Notes: generated by a model from the letters alone, not told the origin. 11,631 nt of DNA from JBAXGE01 sp044344145 (GCA_044344145.1 JBIJDM010000071.1:1-11631), one strand, 5' to 3'. Shown: positions 1-5,973, counted from the first letter of the stretch. Numbers and translations are program-made.

Positions 1-1052
1 ACATGCAGCGGTAGCGGTTTGGGCCAGATCAGACTGGCGATGATCGAGAACAATAGCGCCCCGAGCACCACACTCAGCGAGATCAGCGTACTGATATGCC
101 ACTTCGGCTCCGTTTCCAGCCCTATGACCTTGGCATACACCGCCGCCGCCCCCGGCAGCAGCATCTTCACGCCCACAAAGCTCAGCACGAACGACAGACC
201 AATTTTCAGGAAATGGAACTTATCCATTACCCCGGCCAGCAGGAAGAACATGCTGCGCAATCCCAGAATGGCAAAGACGTTGCTGGTGAAGACGATGAAG
301 GGATCGTAAGTGATGCCAAAAATTGCCGGGATGGAATCCAAGGCGAAGACCAAGTCGGTAAACTCGATGCACACCAGCACCACCATCAGGGTGGTGGCAA
401 ACAACCGGCCGTTGATCCGGGTGACGAAGTGATCTTCCACATAACCATGATGAATCGGGATGAATTTGCGCAGCATGCGGATGGCGATATTCTGCGAGGG
501 GTCTTTTTCCTCGTCATCCTTACTAAACAGCATCTTGATGCCGGTAAACAGCAGAAACGCCCCGAAGATATAAATCAGCCAGCCAAATTGTTTGATCAAT
601 CCCGCCCCGGCCAGAATCATCGCCGCCCGCATGACCAGCGCCCCGAGCACCCCCCAGAACAGCACCTTGTGCTGTAGGGCGGGCTTGACGGCGAAAAAGC
701 TCATCAGCACCAGGAACAGGAATACATTATCCGCCGACAGGGAGATTTCGATGATGTAGCCGGTGAGATATACCAGAGCTGCATCGTTGCCGGTGGTGGG
801 GAAGTGGGAGAGTTGCTCGGTCGTCAGACCGGCCGGAGGTATGCCCAGATGCAGCCAGTGGTTTTGATAGCCAAAATACACAAAAACGGTAAAAAGCAGC
901 GCGAGTGCGACTGGGATGCACACGCCAATGAGAGCTTCTTTCATCTTGATTTCGTGGGCGTTGCGATGCAGGACAAACAAGTCCAGAAACAACATGCCCA
1001 AGATCAGGATTAAAAATCCACCCCACAAAGCAATGATTTCCCAACCCGGCAT
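1..1052 (-). CDS. TerC/Alx-family integral membrane protein (3' end cut by window edge)
   Basis: At least 350 residues read without a stop from an ATG at 1052-1050 to the window edge, so the C-terminus is missing. The start has an AGGAAA Shine-Dalgarno about seven bases upstream. The protein is very hydrophobic, with about seven to nine membrane segments. It carries the TerC hallmarks: an acidic SLSADN block (E102, D108, N109) in one helix, an IEFTDLVFALDSIPAIF block (E230, D233, D239) in another, and FTSNVFAILGLRSMFFLL near 256-272. Known family members (E. coli Alx, Bacillus MeeF/MeeY) are linked to Mn2+ export or metalation of secreted enzymes, and others to tellurite resistance. Metal ion handling at the inner membrane is therefore the likely role. 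A hydrophilic loop (about 177-212) separates the two halves. tRNA-Ser lies 56 bases upstream on the same strand with a hairpin between them, and there is no room for a long riboswitch leader. Family assignment is firm; the substrate is not known. Confidence 0.93.
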   Translation of the reverse strand, partial: MPGWEIIALWGGFLILILGMLFLDLFVLHRNAHEIKMKEALIGVCIPVALALLFTVFVYFGYQNHWLHLGIPPAGLTTEQLSHFPTTGNDAALVYLTGYIIEISLSADNVFLFLVLMSFFAVKPALQHKVLFWGVLGALVMRAAMILAGAGLIKQFGWLIYIFGAFLLFTGIKMLFSKDDEEKDPSQNIAIRMLRKFIPIHHGYVEDHFVTRINGRLFATTLMVVLVCIEFTDLVFALDSIPAIFGITYDPFIVFTSNVFAILGLRSMFFLLAGVMDKFHFLKIGLSFVLSFVGVKMLLPGAAAVYAKVIGLETEPKWHISTLISLSVVLGALLFSIIASLIWPKPLPLH

Positions 1053-1078
1053 GGCAATTTCCTGTCTTAAAACGCATA

Positions 1079-1100
1079 CGGGCCGGCACATGCCAGCCCG
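1079..1100 (-). terminator. Hairpin between tRNA-Ser and the TerC-family gene
   Basis: On the minus strand CGGGCTGGC and GCCGGCCCG pair into a nine-base stem (one G-U pair) with the loop ATGT, followed by TATGCGTTTTA. This could end the tRNA transcript or process it away from the downstream gene. The U-rich tail is short, so termination is only likely, not certain. Confidence 0.5.
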
Positions 1101-1108
1101 CTAGGAAC

Positions 1109-1198
1109 GGAGAGATAGGGATTCGAACCCTAGGTACAGGTTTTGACCCGTACACCGGTTTAGCAAACCGGCGCCTTCAGCCGCTCGGCCATCTCTCC
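1109..1198 (-). tRNA. tRNA-Ser(GCT)
   Basis: Ninety bases on the minus strand fold into a type II (long variable arm) tRNA. The acceptor stem is GGAGAGA/TCTCTCC. The anticodon stem CCGGT/ACCGG encloses the loop TTGCTAA, giving anticodon GCT for AGC/AGU serine codons. The variable arm is TGTACGGGTCAAAACCTGTAC. The T arm is TAGGGTTCGAATCCCTA. CCA is not encoded. A TTGACA promoter lies just upstream. Confidence 0.96.
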
Positions 1199-1209
1199 AG
1201 AGAGGTGTT

Positions 1210-1238
1210 AAACTAGCGTCCCAAGGCCTATCTGTCAA
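1210..1238 (-). promoter_or_regulatory. Sigma70-like promoter of tRNA-Ser
   Basis: Read on the minus strand, TTGACA (1238-1233) is a perfect -35 box. After 17 bases comes TAGTTT (1215-1210) as a weaker -10 box. Transcription would start a few bases before the tRNA 5' end at 1198, the expected position for a tRNA promoter. Confidence 0.6.
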
Positions 1239-1293
1239 TCCTGCGGGGGCGAGTTTCTCGGGTAGTTTCAGGCTTCCCCCGCTGGCCGGGGGC

Positions 1294-1321
1294 TTGACGT
1301 GGCGGTTAGGAACATTACATT
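1294..1321 (+). promoter_or_regulatory. Candidate promoter of the BAX inhibitor-like gene
   Basis: TTGACG (1294-1299), a 16-base spacer and TACATT (1316-1321) match the sigma70 consensus at 5/6 and 4/6 positions. They lie about 45 bases ahead of the start codon at 1367. Confidence 0.45.
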
Positions 1322-1366
1322 AGTGGTATCGTGCCTAGGATTCCATAAATACGCGAGGTAAAGCTG

Positions 1367-2098
1367 ATGAGTAATCCCTACGAACAGATCACCAATCCCC
1401 ATGCCCCCCGGACGATTGCCTATGAAAGCGATTTACGTATGGGCCTGTCGGCTTATATTGCCCGGGTCTATCTGTGGATGGCTGTGGGTTTGTTGGCTAC
1501 GGCGCTGATGGCGTTTGTCGTGGCCAGTATCCCCGCACTGAGGGATAATATTTATGGTTCCCGTTGGGTGTTTTATGGTTTGCTGATTGTTGAGGTATTG
1601 GTGGTGATCGGGTTGACGCGCGCGGCCCTGAATATGCCGGCGTGGCTGGGTGGATTGTCCTTTTTGGGCTATTCGTTATTGAACGGGGCAACCCTGGGGA
1701 TCGTGTTTCTGGTCTATACCAGCAGTTCGATTGGTACTACGTTTGTCATCACGGCGGGTATGTTCGGTGCGATGGCGTTGTACGGTCTGACTACCAAACG
1801 CGATTTGAACTCGTGGGCCAGTTTCCTGTTCATGGGGTTGTTCGGTATCTTGATTGCCTCGGTGGTGAACATCTTCATGGGCAGCGCAATGATGCATTGG
1901 ATCATTTCGATTGCCGGCGTGATCGTATTCACCGGGCTGGCGGCGTATGACAACCAGAAAGTCAAGGAAATGTACGAAGTGAACGCCGACAACGAATTGA
2001 CCCGGCGGATGAGTATTCTGGGCGCCCTGACGCTGTATCTGGATTTCATCAACCTGTTCCTGTTTATCCTGCGGCTGATGGGTTCGCGGCGGGATTAA
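1367..2098 (+). CDS. BAX inhibitor-1 / YccA-family membrane protein
   Basis: This 243-aa protein starts at an ATG preceded by GAGG at 1355-1358. Its length and seven hydrophobic segments fit the bacterial BI-1 (TMBIM, YccA/YetJ/YbhL) family. Diagnostic features are in the C-terminal half: GLAAYDNQKVKEMYE with D195, and LYLDFINLFLFILRLMG with D226. These acidic positions correspond to the paired aspartates of the pH-sensing YetJ fold. The N-terminal 25 residues are polar and cytoplasmic-looking, as in homologues. The bacterial role is not settled; proposals include a Ca2+ leak channel and interaction with the membrane protease FtsH. It appears monocistronic, with its own candidate promoter and a tRNA gene downstream. 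A weak GGCCC/GGGCC hairpin at 2109-2124 follows the stop without a T-tract. Family assignment is confident. Confidence 0.94.
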   Translation: MSNPYEQITNPHAPRTIAYESDLRMGLSAYIARVYLWMAVGLLATALMAFVVASIPALRDNIYGSRWVFYGLLIVEVLVVIGLTRAALNMPAWLGGLSFLGYSLLNGATLGIVFLVYTSSSIGTTFVITAGMFGAMALYGLTTKRDLNSWASFLFMGLFGILIASVVNIFMGSAMMHWIISIAGVIVFTGLAAYDNQKVKEMYEVNADNELTRRMSILGALTLYLDFINLFLFILRLMGSRRD

Positions 2099-2150
2099 GC
2101 GGAAATCCGGCCCAATTCCGGGCCTTGGACGCCCACCGGCCCCGAATGGT

Positions 2151-2179
2151 TTGCCAGTCTGGCCCACTTATGGTAGATT
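2151..2179 (+). promoter_or_regulatory. Sigma70-like promoter of tRNA-Pro
   Basis: TTGCCA (2151-2156), exactly 17 bases, then TAGATT (2174-2179). The predicted start is near 2186, about 40 bases before the mature tRNA 5' end. Confidence 0.55.
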
Positions 2180-2225
2180 ATTCCTCTTGCCCGTGTTCTG
2201 CCGGAATGGCGGAACCAGGTGAAAT

Positions 2226-2300
2226 CGGGGCGTAGCGCAGCCTGGCTAGCGCACCAGACTGGGGGTCTGGGGGTCGCAGGTTCAAATCCTGTCGCCCCGA
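2226..2300 (+). tRNA. tRNA-Pro(GGG)
   Basis: Seventy-five bases form a complete cloverleaf. The acceptor stem is CGGGGCG/CGCCCCG with discriminator A2300. The D arm is AGCGCAGCCTGGCTAGCGC. The anticodon stem CCAGA/TCTGG carries the loop CTGGGGG, so the anticodon is GGG. The T arm is GCAGGTTCAAATCCTGT. CCA is not encoded. Six T residues follow at 2303-2308. Confidence 0.96.
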
Positions 2301-2314
2301 CATTTTTTGTGCAC

Positions 2315-2342
2315 GATGGCCTCGGTAACCACCGAGGCCATC
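2315..2342 (+). terminator. Perfect 12-bp hairpin preceding promoter module 1
   Basis: GATGGCCTCGGT and ACCGAGGCCATC pair perfectly over 12 bases around the loop AACC. There is no T-tract right after it; the promoter module follows four bases later. It may block read-through from tRNA-Pro. A similar GATGGCC/GGCCATC hairpin stands at the same four-base distance before module 3 (5071-5098), so it appears to be part of the repeat. Confidence 0.6.
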
Positions 2343-2394
2343 AGTGTTTACAGGGCGGGACAAACGAGCGACAATCACCTAACGAGTTTGAACC
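2343..2394 (+). promoter_or_regulatory. Repeat promoter module copy 1
   Basis: TTTACA (2347-2352), 17 bases, GACAAT (2370-2375), then CACCT and GTTTGAACC (2386-2394). Spacer and flanks match the other module copies well beyond the -35 and -10 boxes. The left arm is altered here (ACAAAC instead of TTCAAAC). The predicted start is near 2382, so the GTTTGAACC arm lies at the beginning of the transcript. The gene it serves starts at 2440. Confidence 0.7.
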
Positions 2395-2439
2395 GGGCTG
2401 TGCGCTTCGGATACACGTCCCTTTATATAAGGTGGCAAA

Positions 2440-2754
2440 ATGTACAATAGTCCTGATACGCCATGGCCGTTTGACCAACCTCGCAACTGTGCAGTGTTCA
2501 CGCTTCGGTCCATCGTCTTTGATGGTGCGCCGATTCTGCTTGTTTTCCACGATGCCGAAGATCATGGTTGGCAGTTCCTTGATGGGCGCGCGCTTGACAC
2601 TGCGAATGCCGCGATCGTTGGACTGGGAGAAATGGTGCGACAAGACCCAAGCATTCTCGACATAGCTGACCTACCACCGGGTTGGCAGGCTGCAAGAGAC
2701 GGAGTTGGCATGCCATGGGTCCGTCAGGTCAGTCCCATCGAAACCGAGGAGTAA
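2440..2754 (+). CDS. Small conserved protein of unknown function
   Basis: This 104-aa soluble protein starts at an ATG preceded by AAGGTG at 2429-2434. No signal peptide or membrane segment is visible. The sequence reads as one compact domain: NCAVFTLRSIVFDGAPILLVFHDAEDHGWQFLDG in the N-terminal half, then GLGEMVRQDP and ILDIADLPPGWQAARDGVGMPW. I recall small unnamed proteins with the same WQFL.G and DLPPGW.A.R....PW.R pattern in many bacteria. The WQFLDG stretch also recalls Imm33/DUF2185-type domains, but I cannot confirm that link. Repeat module 1 lies directly upstream and the hairpin repeat (2813-2880) begins 58 bases after the stop, so the gene is bracketed by related repeats. Function unknown; the reading frame is convincing. 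Confidence 0.8.
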   Translation: MYNSPDTPWPFDQPRNCAVFTLRSIVFDGAPILLVFHDAEDHGWQFLDGRALDTANAAIVGLGEMVRQDPSILDIADLPPGWQAARDGVGMPWVRQVSPIETEE

Positions 2755-2812
2755 ATCAATCCAGAGTGGGCTTCGATGAAATCCTCCTCCAAGCTTGCAA
2801 TCGAGTTCACGA

Positions 2813-2880
2813 GCGGTTCAAACGACGGACAATCACCCCGACATGTTTATGCGAGAAGCCCTTCAGTTCCAACGGAAGGG
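2813..2880 (+). repeat. Hairpin-bearing repeat, copy 1 (related to the promoter module core)
   Basis: About 70 bases nearly identical to 5904-5973. It begins with GCGGTTCAAACGACGGACAA, continues TCACCCCGACAT, has a variable middle and ends in CCCTTCAGTTCC...GGAAGGG. The first part is the same core found inside the promoter modules (GGTTCAAACG...GAYAATCACC). A weak -35 (TTCACG, 2806-2811) sits 16 bases before GACAAT (2828-2833). Confidence 0.7.
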
Positions 2881-2892
2881 ACTATTTTTATT
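2859..2892 (+). terminator. Rho-independent terminator (hairpin of repeat copy 1)
   Basis: CCCTTC (2859-2864) pairs with GAAGGG (2875-2880), with an inner GTT/AAC, followed by ACTATTTTTATT. This would terminate the transcript of the 104-aa gene, or a very short transcript started within the repeat. Confidence 0.6.
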
Positions 2893-2986
2893 GTGTATGG
2901 GCGTGGATTATGATGTGGGTGAACTATGCTGCCAATCTGGTTTGGAGTAATATTTCCTTACACTACAACGAATACTGGAGCTAATT

Positions 2987-3430
2987 ATGCCGATCTCCCA
3001 GAATCTCGCTTTCACGGGAGTTGTTGCTGACGATTATGAGTATCCGAATCCACCGGGACGCTCGGTCGTGCGCCTACTATCTGCTGCGCTTCAGAATGTG
3101 GGATGGTCGGTGTCTGAGTGCGAAAATTGGCGCGATTGCGGATGGAGTTTTGAATGTAGTCAAAGTGACGCGATTCAACTGGTTACCTTGGCCCAGACGG
3201 ATGAAGGCAAGTGGATGCTCCAGATATCACCGCTGCGTGTGCCCGGTTTTATGACGGGTCTATTCGGTGCCAAGCCCTCCGCGCGGCCCAATGATGTGCG
3301 CGCGTTGGCTCAAGCCGTGCACGCTATCCTCTCGGTCCAAGACAGCCTTCAGAATCTGAAGTGGCGTTGGGATGGCTATCCCGATGAGGCTTGTTCAACA
3401 CCGGAACCGACAGCCCCACATTCGGCGTGA
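2987..3430 (+). CDS. Uncharacterised 147-aa protein
   Basis: ATG at 2987 with GGAG six bases upstream. I do not recognise a named family. The protein looks soluble and is rich in tryptophan. Visible landmarks are LSAALQNVGWSVSECENWRDCGWS (about 31-54), GKWMLQISPLRVPGFMTGLFG (about 73-93), a helical ALAQAVHAIL segment and WRWDGYPDE near 127-135. The last dozen residues are proline- and threonine-rich and probably disordered. It lies downstream of the first hairpin repeat, which should separate its transcription from the 104-aa gene; no strong promoter is obvious between 2893 and 2986. The imperfect inverted repeat TCATTAC/GTAATGA (3488-3511) follows the stop without a T-tract. It has no visible cofactor or catalytic motif. 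Confidence 0.75.
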   Translation: MPISQNLAFTGVVADDYEYPNPPGRSVVRLLSAALQNVGWSVSECENWRDCGWSFECSQSDAIQLVTLAQTDEGKWMLQISPLRVPGFMTGLFGAKPSARPNDVRALAQAVHAILSVQDSLQNLKWRWDGYPDEACSTPEPTAPHSA

Positions 3431-3560
3431 GTGCTTGGGGCTGCATCTACTGAGGTAGACACGAATATCCGCCCCCGTGTTTTCCTGTCATTACTGTCAC
3501 CCCGGTAATGATGTGGATAAGCCTACCCATTGACATTGGAAAGACTATCTCGTTGACAGA

Positions 3561-4238
3561 ATGTGGGTTATGATCTCCTTGTGGCGCATGATCGTACAGA
3601 CCCCTCAGGGAGTAATTCGATTGGCCAACCCAACTCAGCAACCGCATGGTTTAACGGCGAATTTTGCCGGCCACGATGTTACGTTGTCGTCCGCGCGACT
3701 CTTGCTTCGCCCCTTTACGCAGGATGATATGCGGGTGGCCTTGCCGCTTTATCAGGATCCGGAGCTTAAACAGGCGCTGGAGGGGAATGGGGATGCGGTG
3801 ATTGACCTATGCTATCTCGAACGGGCATGGGAATATCTGGCCCGTCGTGGTTATCTATTCGCCGTCGTGGAGACCGCTTCGCATCGGGTCATCGGCGAAT
3901 TGTGTCTGGAATGGATGAATCTGCTGCGTGCCGAGGTTAAGCCGGGCGAGAAGGTCATGCGCATGCCCTTGGGCCTATGGGACAAGACCTGTTGGTCCCG
4001 TGGTTTTGGCAGCGAAATGGTGACCGTCGCGATGAACTACGCATTCGCGGTGCTCGGGGTGGATCGCCTTTGTGCGATGGACATTAGTCCGACCAATACC
4101 CGATCCCGCAGACTCTTTGAGCACTGCGGTTTTCGGCTGGTGCGCGAGTTGGAAGATGGAACCCTCGATTTGGAGATTACCCGGCCAGAATGGCAGCTGC
4201 GGCAAGCCGTCGGGCAGATGCCGACGGTACGCCCGTAG
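3561..4238 (+). CDS. GNAT-family N-acetyltransferase (RimJ/RimL-like)
   Basis: The frame from ATG 3561 encodes 225 aa, but there is no ribosome site there. AGGGAG at 3607-3612 followed eight bases later by TTG 3621 suggests a 205-aa product starting MANPTQQ, which better matches family length. The GNAT fold is readable: a first strand and loop LSSARLLLRPFTQDDMRVALPLYQDPEL, a central strand RGYLFAVVETASHRVIGELCLEWM, the acetyl-CoA loop region CWSRGFGSEMVTVAMNYAFAVLGVDRL (in place of the usual Q/RxxGxG/A), and the C-terminal NTRSRRLFEHCGFRLVRE that is typical of the Acetyltransf_3 type. The acceptor substrate (ribosomal protein N-terminus, small amine or antibiotic) cannot be told. TATGAT at 3569-3574 could serve as a -10 box consistent with a downstream start. 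No partner gene is evident. Confidence 0.85.
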   Translation: MWVMISLWRMIVQTPQGVIRLANPTQQPHGLTANFAGHDVTLSSARLLLRPFTQDDMRVALPLYQDPELKQALEGNGDAVIDLCYLERAWEYLARRGYLFAVVETASHRVIGELCLEWMNLLRAEVKPGEKVMRMPLGLWDKTCWSRGFGSEMVTVAMNYAFAVLGVDRLCAMDISPTNTRSRRLFEHCGFRLVRELEDGTLDLEITRPEWQLRQAVGQMPTVRP

Positions 4239-4289
4239 GAACAGACAAATGGCCACCCCCGACGCGCAGCGCCGGTCAACGGGGCGGGT

Positions 4290-4341
4290 GGTGTTTACAG
4301 CGCCTTTCAAACGGGCGATAATCACCTATCGAGTTTGAACC
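4290..4341 (+). promoter_or_regulatory. Repeat promoter module copy 2
   Basis: TTTACA (4294-4299), 17 bases, GATAAT (4317-4322). TTCAAAC (4306-4312) and GTTTGAA (4333-4339) form an inverted pair 20 bases apart around the -10. A GC-rich region before it (CCACCCCCG ... CGGGGCGGGTGG) may form a hairpin. The gene it serves starts at 4374. Confidence 0.75.
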
Positions 4342-4373
4342 GGGATGAACGCTGATGATCGGAGAATGCGACT

Positions 4374-4890
4374 ATGCACATTGATGGTCTGGGTGAACTT
4401 GCCGTGCATGAGGATATTGACGAATGGCTGGTCAGTGAGGCCGTGTCAGTGCCATGTCTTGAGGGGGCGAAATTGAGGTTCATTTTCGTTGGGATTGAGG
4501 GTGATCCCGCACCCGCTGATTTTTACTGAGGTAGTACGAAACTTCAGGGGTCTCGGGCTGGCTGACAGGGAGACTGCTGCCCCGTTTCTTTTCAAGAACT
4601 ACCGCGCTTTAGTTGATGCCGTAGGCGCTGATCTGGTTGGCGTCCAGATCGCTTCACCAGCGCAGGCATGGGAACATGTGAGACCAACCGAGGTGTTCGT
4701 AGCCCGACGCCATCGGCGCGACCGAGAAGTCTATGTCCAAGTGACGGCAGAATGCAGGTGGGAACCGGAACACGGGCTGCAAATTGTGTATCGCAATGGG
4801 AAACACCTATCGAGAGTCAGCGACCAAGACGGTCACCTGACCCACAGCGATCCTTACGATCTATCTGATAACGAGGATCATATCTGCTAA
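4374..4890 (+). pseudogene. Frameshifted small gene with a DUF6985-like C-terminus
   Basis: An ATG at 4374 with GGAG at 4361-4364 opens a 51-aa frame (MHIDGLGELAVHEDIDEWLV...GDPAPADFY) that stops at 4527-4529. The next frame continues the same style of sequence without a break (FTEVVRNFRGLGLADRETAAPFLFKN...) to a stop at 4888-4890. One extra T in the T5 run 4520-4524 explains the shift. With four Ts, the product would be about 171 aa, running DFTEVVRNF across the junction. The C-terminal part CRWEPEHGLQIVYRNGKHLSRVSDQDGHLTHSDPYD resembles DUF6985-type proteins, which have no known function; this match is from memory. Module 2 upstream is intact. The break could be a real inactivation, a sequencing error at a homopolymer or, less likely, programmed frameshifting. 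Without the shift only a 51-aa fragment would be made. Confidence 0.65.
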
Positions 4891-4948
4891 GGGTGTCAAA
4901 TGTGGCGTCATGGATTGAAAAACGGCGTTCCTCTGGAGGACTTCACCG

Positions 4949-5053
4949 ATGGGCCGATCACTTGAACTAATCGCCACTGACTTTGACTCACTTACCCCGC
5001 TTTCCGGCAACTGGCTGGTGAATTCCGACCGTACCTGGGTCAATAACTGCTGA
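4949..5053 (+). CDS. Possible 34-aa ORF in the gap before module 3
   Basis: ATG 4949 with a good GGAGG (4935-4939) nine bases upstream encodes MGRSLELIATDFDSLTPLSG and then NWLVNSDRTWVNNC. It fills the otherwise empty stretch between the frameshifted gene and promoter module 3. No family, membrane segment or motif is recognised. It may be a remnant or a chance frame; only the ribosome site speaks for it. Confidence 0.22.
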   Translation: MGRSLELIATDFDSLTPLSGNWLVNSDRTWVNNC

Positions 5054-5070
5054 ACGTCAAACTGTGTCAT

Positions 5071-5098
5071 GATGGCCTCAGTATTTGCCGGGGCCATC
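5071..5098 (+). terminator. Hairpin preceding promoter module 3
   Basis: GATGGCCTC pairs with GGGGCCATC (seven perfect pairs, one U-G, one C-G) around a ten-base loop. It ends four bases before TTTACA, the same placement as the 12-bp hairpin before module 1. The loop differs between the two, while the GATGGCC/GGCCATC base is kept. Confidence 0.5.
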
Positions 5099-5149
5099 AG
5101 TATTTACAGGGCGGTTCAAACGTGCTACAATCACCTGTCGAGTTTGAAC
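5099..5149 (+). promoter_or_regulatory. Repeat promoter module copy 3
   Basis: TTTACA (5103-5108), 17 bases, TACAAT (5126-5131). GTTCAAAC (5114-5121) and GTTTGAAC (5142-5149) form a perfect 8-base inverted pair separated by 20 bases with the -10 between them. This is the best-preserved pair of arms in the window. The gene it serves starts at 5181. Confidence 0.78.
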
Positions 5150-5180
5150 TAAGTCCGAATCGCCGGATCGGAGTGTGTGT

Positions 5181-5846
5181 ATGCATCTCAACTGCTTGAC
5201 TTGGTTACTGATCTCTGCGGTGGTCCTGCTGGCTGCGCTGCAACTTTCAGGATGCCAAGCGACTTCCGGTATCGAGCCAAAGGAGCCTGCCATGTCCCAG
5301 CCAACGACCCAGCCGACGCAGCACGTGCGCGTAGCCATTCTGAGGAAGCCCGATCTGAAGGTCATGGGCCTGGCGCACGACGGCCTTCCGCCCGATGAGT
5401 TCTTCCAGAAGTTTCCACCCCAGACCTGGGGCACGATGAATGCCGTGCCCGGTCTGGTTTCCGGCACCCGTGGCTACATGTTCAGGGACCGCGATCTGGC
5501 GAAGGACGCGGACGAGTTCCACACCATCTGCGTCGAGGTGCCCACCCACTTCGATAAACCCCTGCCCAATACCTTCCTGCGTCTCGTTCCCTCGTCAGTG
5601 TATGCCGTCTTCTACCGCGAGCCCGGCTCGAGTGCCGACGTTTTTGCCGCGTCGAAAAAATGGCGTGACGATAACTGGAAGTCCAATCCCAACACCGTCC
5701 AGTCCTACGACGACCATGAGGGGGAAGGCTTCTTCGTCTTTGTCCCGATCATTGCAACGAGTGGCGATCCCGCGGTGCCGGAGATCCCGGTTGACCCCAA
5801 GGCCTGCTACAAGTTCATCAAGTCGCACTCCAGGCCACTCGAGTAG
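5181..5846 (+). CDS. Lipoprotein with GyrI-like (AraC effector-binding-like) domain
   Basis: ATG 5181 is chosen over GTG 5175 because GGAG at 5170-5173 is seven bases ahead. The product is 221 aa. It begins with a lipoprotein signal: a short N-region, a hydrophobic stretch at residues 6-20 and the lipobox LSGC with C25, so it should be exported and lipid-anchored. After a PTTQPTQ linker, residues about 48-215 look like the GyrI-like/AraC effector-binding fold: VRVAILRKPDLKVMGLAHDG at the start, then VCIEVPTHFDKPLP-like material, LRLVPSSVYAVFYREP and a final FFVFVPI strand. Family members bind small molecules or, as GyrI, DNA gyrase. An extracytoplasmic version would more likely be a ligand-binding protein, but that is inference. 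Module 3 drives it and hairpin repeat 2 starts 57 bases after the stop. The lipobox is clear; the domain call is moderate. Confidence 0.8.
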   Translation: MHLNCLTWLLISAVVLLAALQLSGCQATSGIEPKEPAMSQPTTQPTQHVRVAILRKPDLKVMGLAHDGLPPDEFFQKFPPQTWGTMNAVPGLVSGTRGYMFRDRDLAKDADEFHTICVEVPTHFDKPLPNTFLRLVPSSVYAVFYREPGSSADVFAASKKWRDDNWKSNPNTVQSYDDHEGEGFFVFVPIIATSGDPAVPEIPVDPKACYKFIKSHSRPLE

Positions 5847-5903
5847 TGTCCGCCTGCAGCCCTGTCAAGGAGGCGGCCGTCGCCAGACTGAAGGCCTCGA
5901 CCA

Positions 5904-5973
5904 GCGGTTCAAACGAAGGACAATCACCCCGACATATTCTTTCGCGAGCACCCCTTCAGTTCCAACTGAAGGG
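5904..5973 (+). repeat. Hairpin-bearing repeat, copy 2
   Basis: This is the partner of 2813-2880: GCGGTTCAAACGAAGGACAA, TCACCCCGACAT, a variable middle with TTCGCGAG, then CCCTTCAGTT/AACTGAAGGG. A weak -35-like TCGACC (5897-5902) stands 16 bases before GACAAT (5919-5924). As with copy 1, the repeat lies just past the stop of a module-driven gene. Confidence 0.7.

Noticed and set aside
2226..2824. Possible tRNA origin of the repeat, because GGTTCAAA also occurs in the tRNA-Pro T arm
   Set aside because: The bases flanking GGTTCAAAC in the repeats cannot form a T stem and no other tRNA part is present; the match is limited to about eight bases.
3488..3511. TCATTAC/GTAATGA inverted repeat after the 147-aa gene
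   Set aside because: Seven base pairs with a ten-base loop and no T-tract; too weak to call a terminator.
2178..5467. Minus-strand frames with recurring peptides such as MIVARL.RPVNTDG and MIIARLKGAVNT
   Set aside because: They are reverse translations of the promoter repeat (GTGATTATCGCCCGTTTGA...), lack ribosome sites and protein-like continuation, and overlap real genes.
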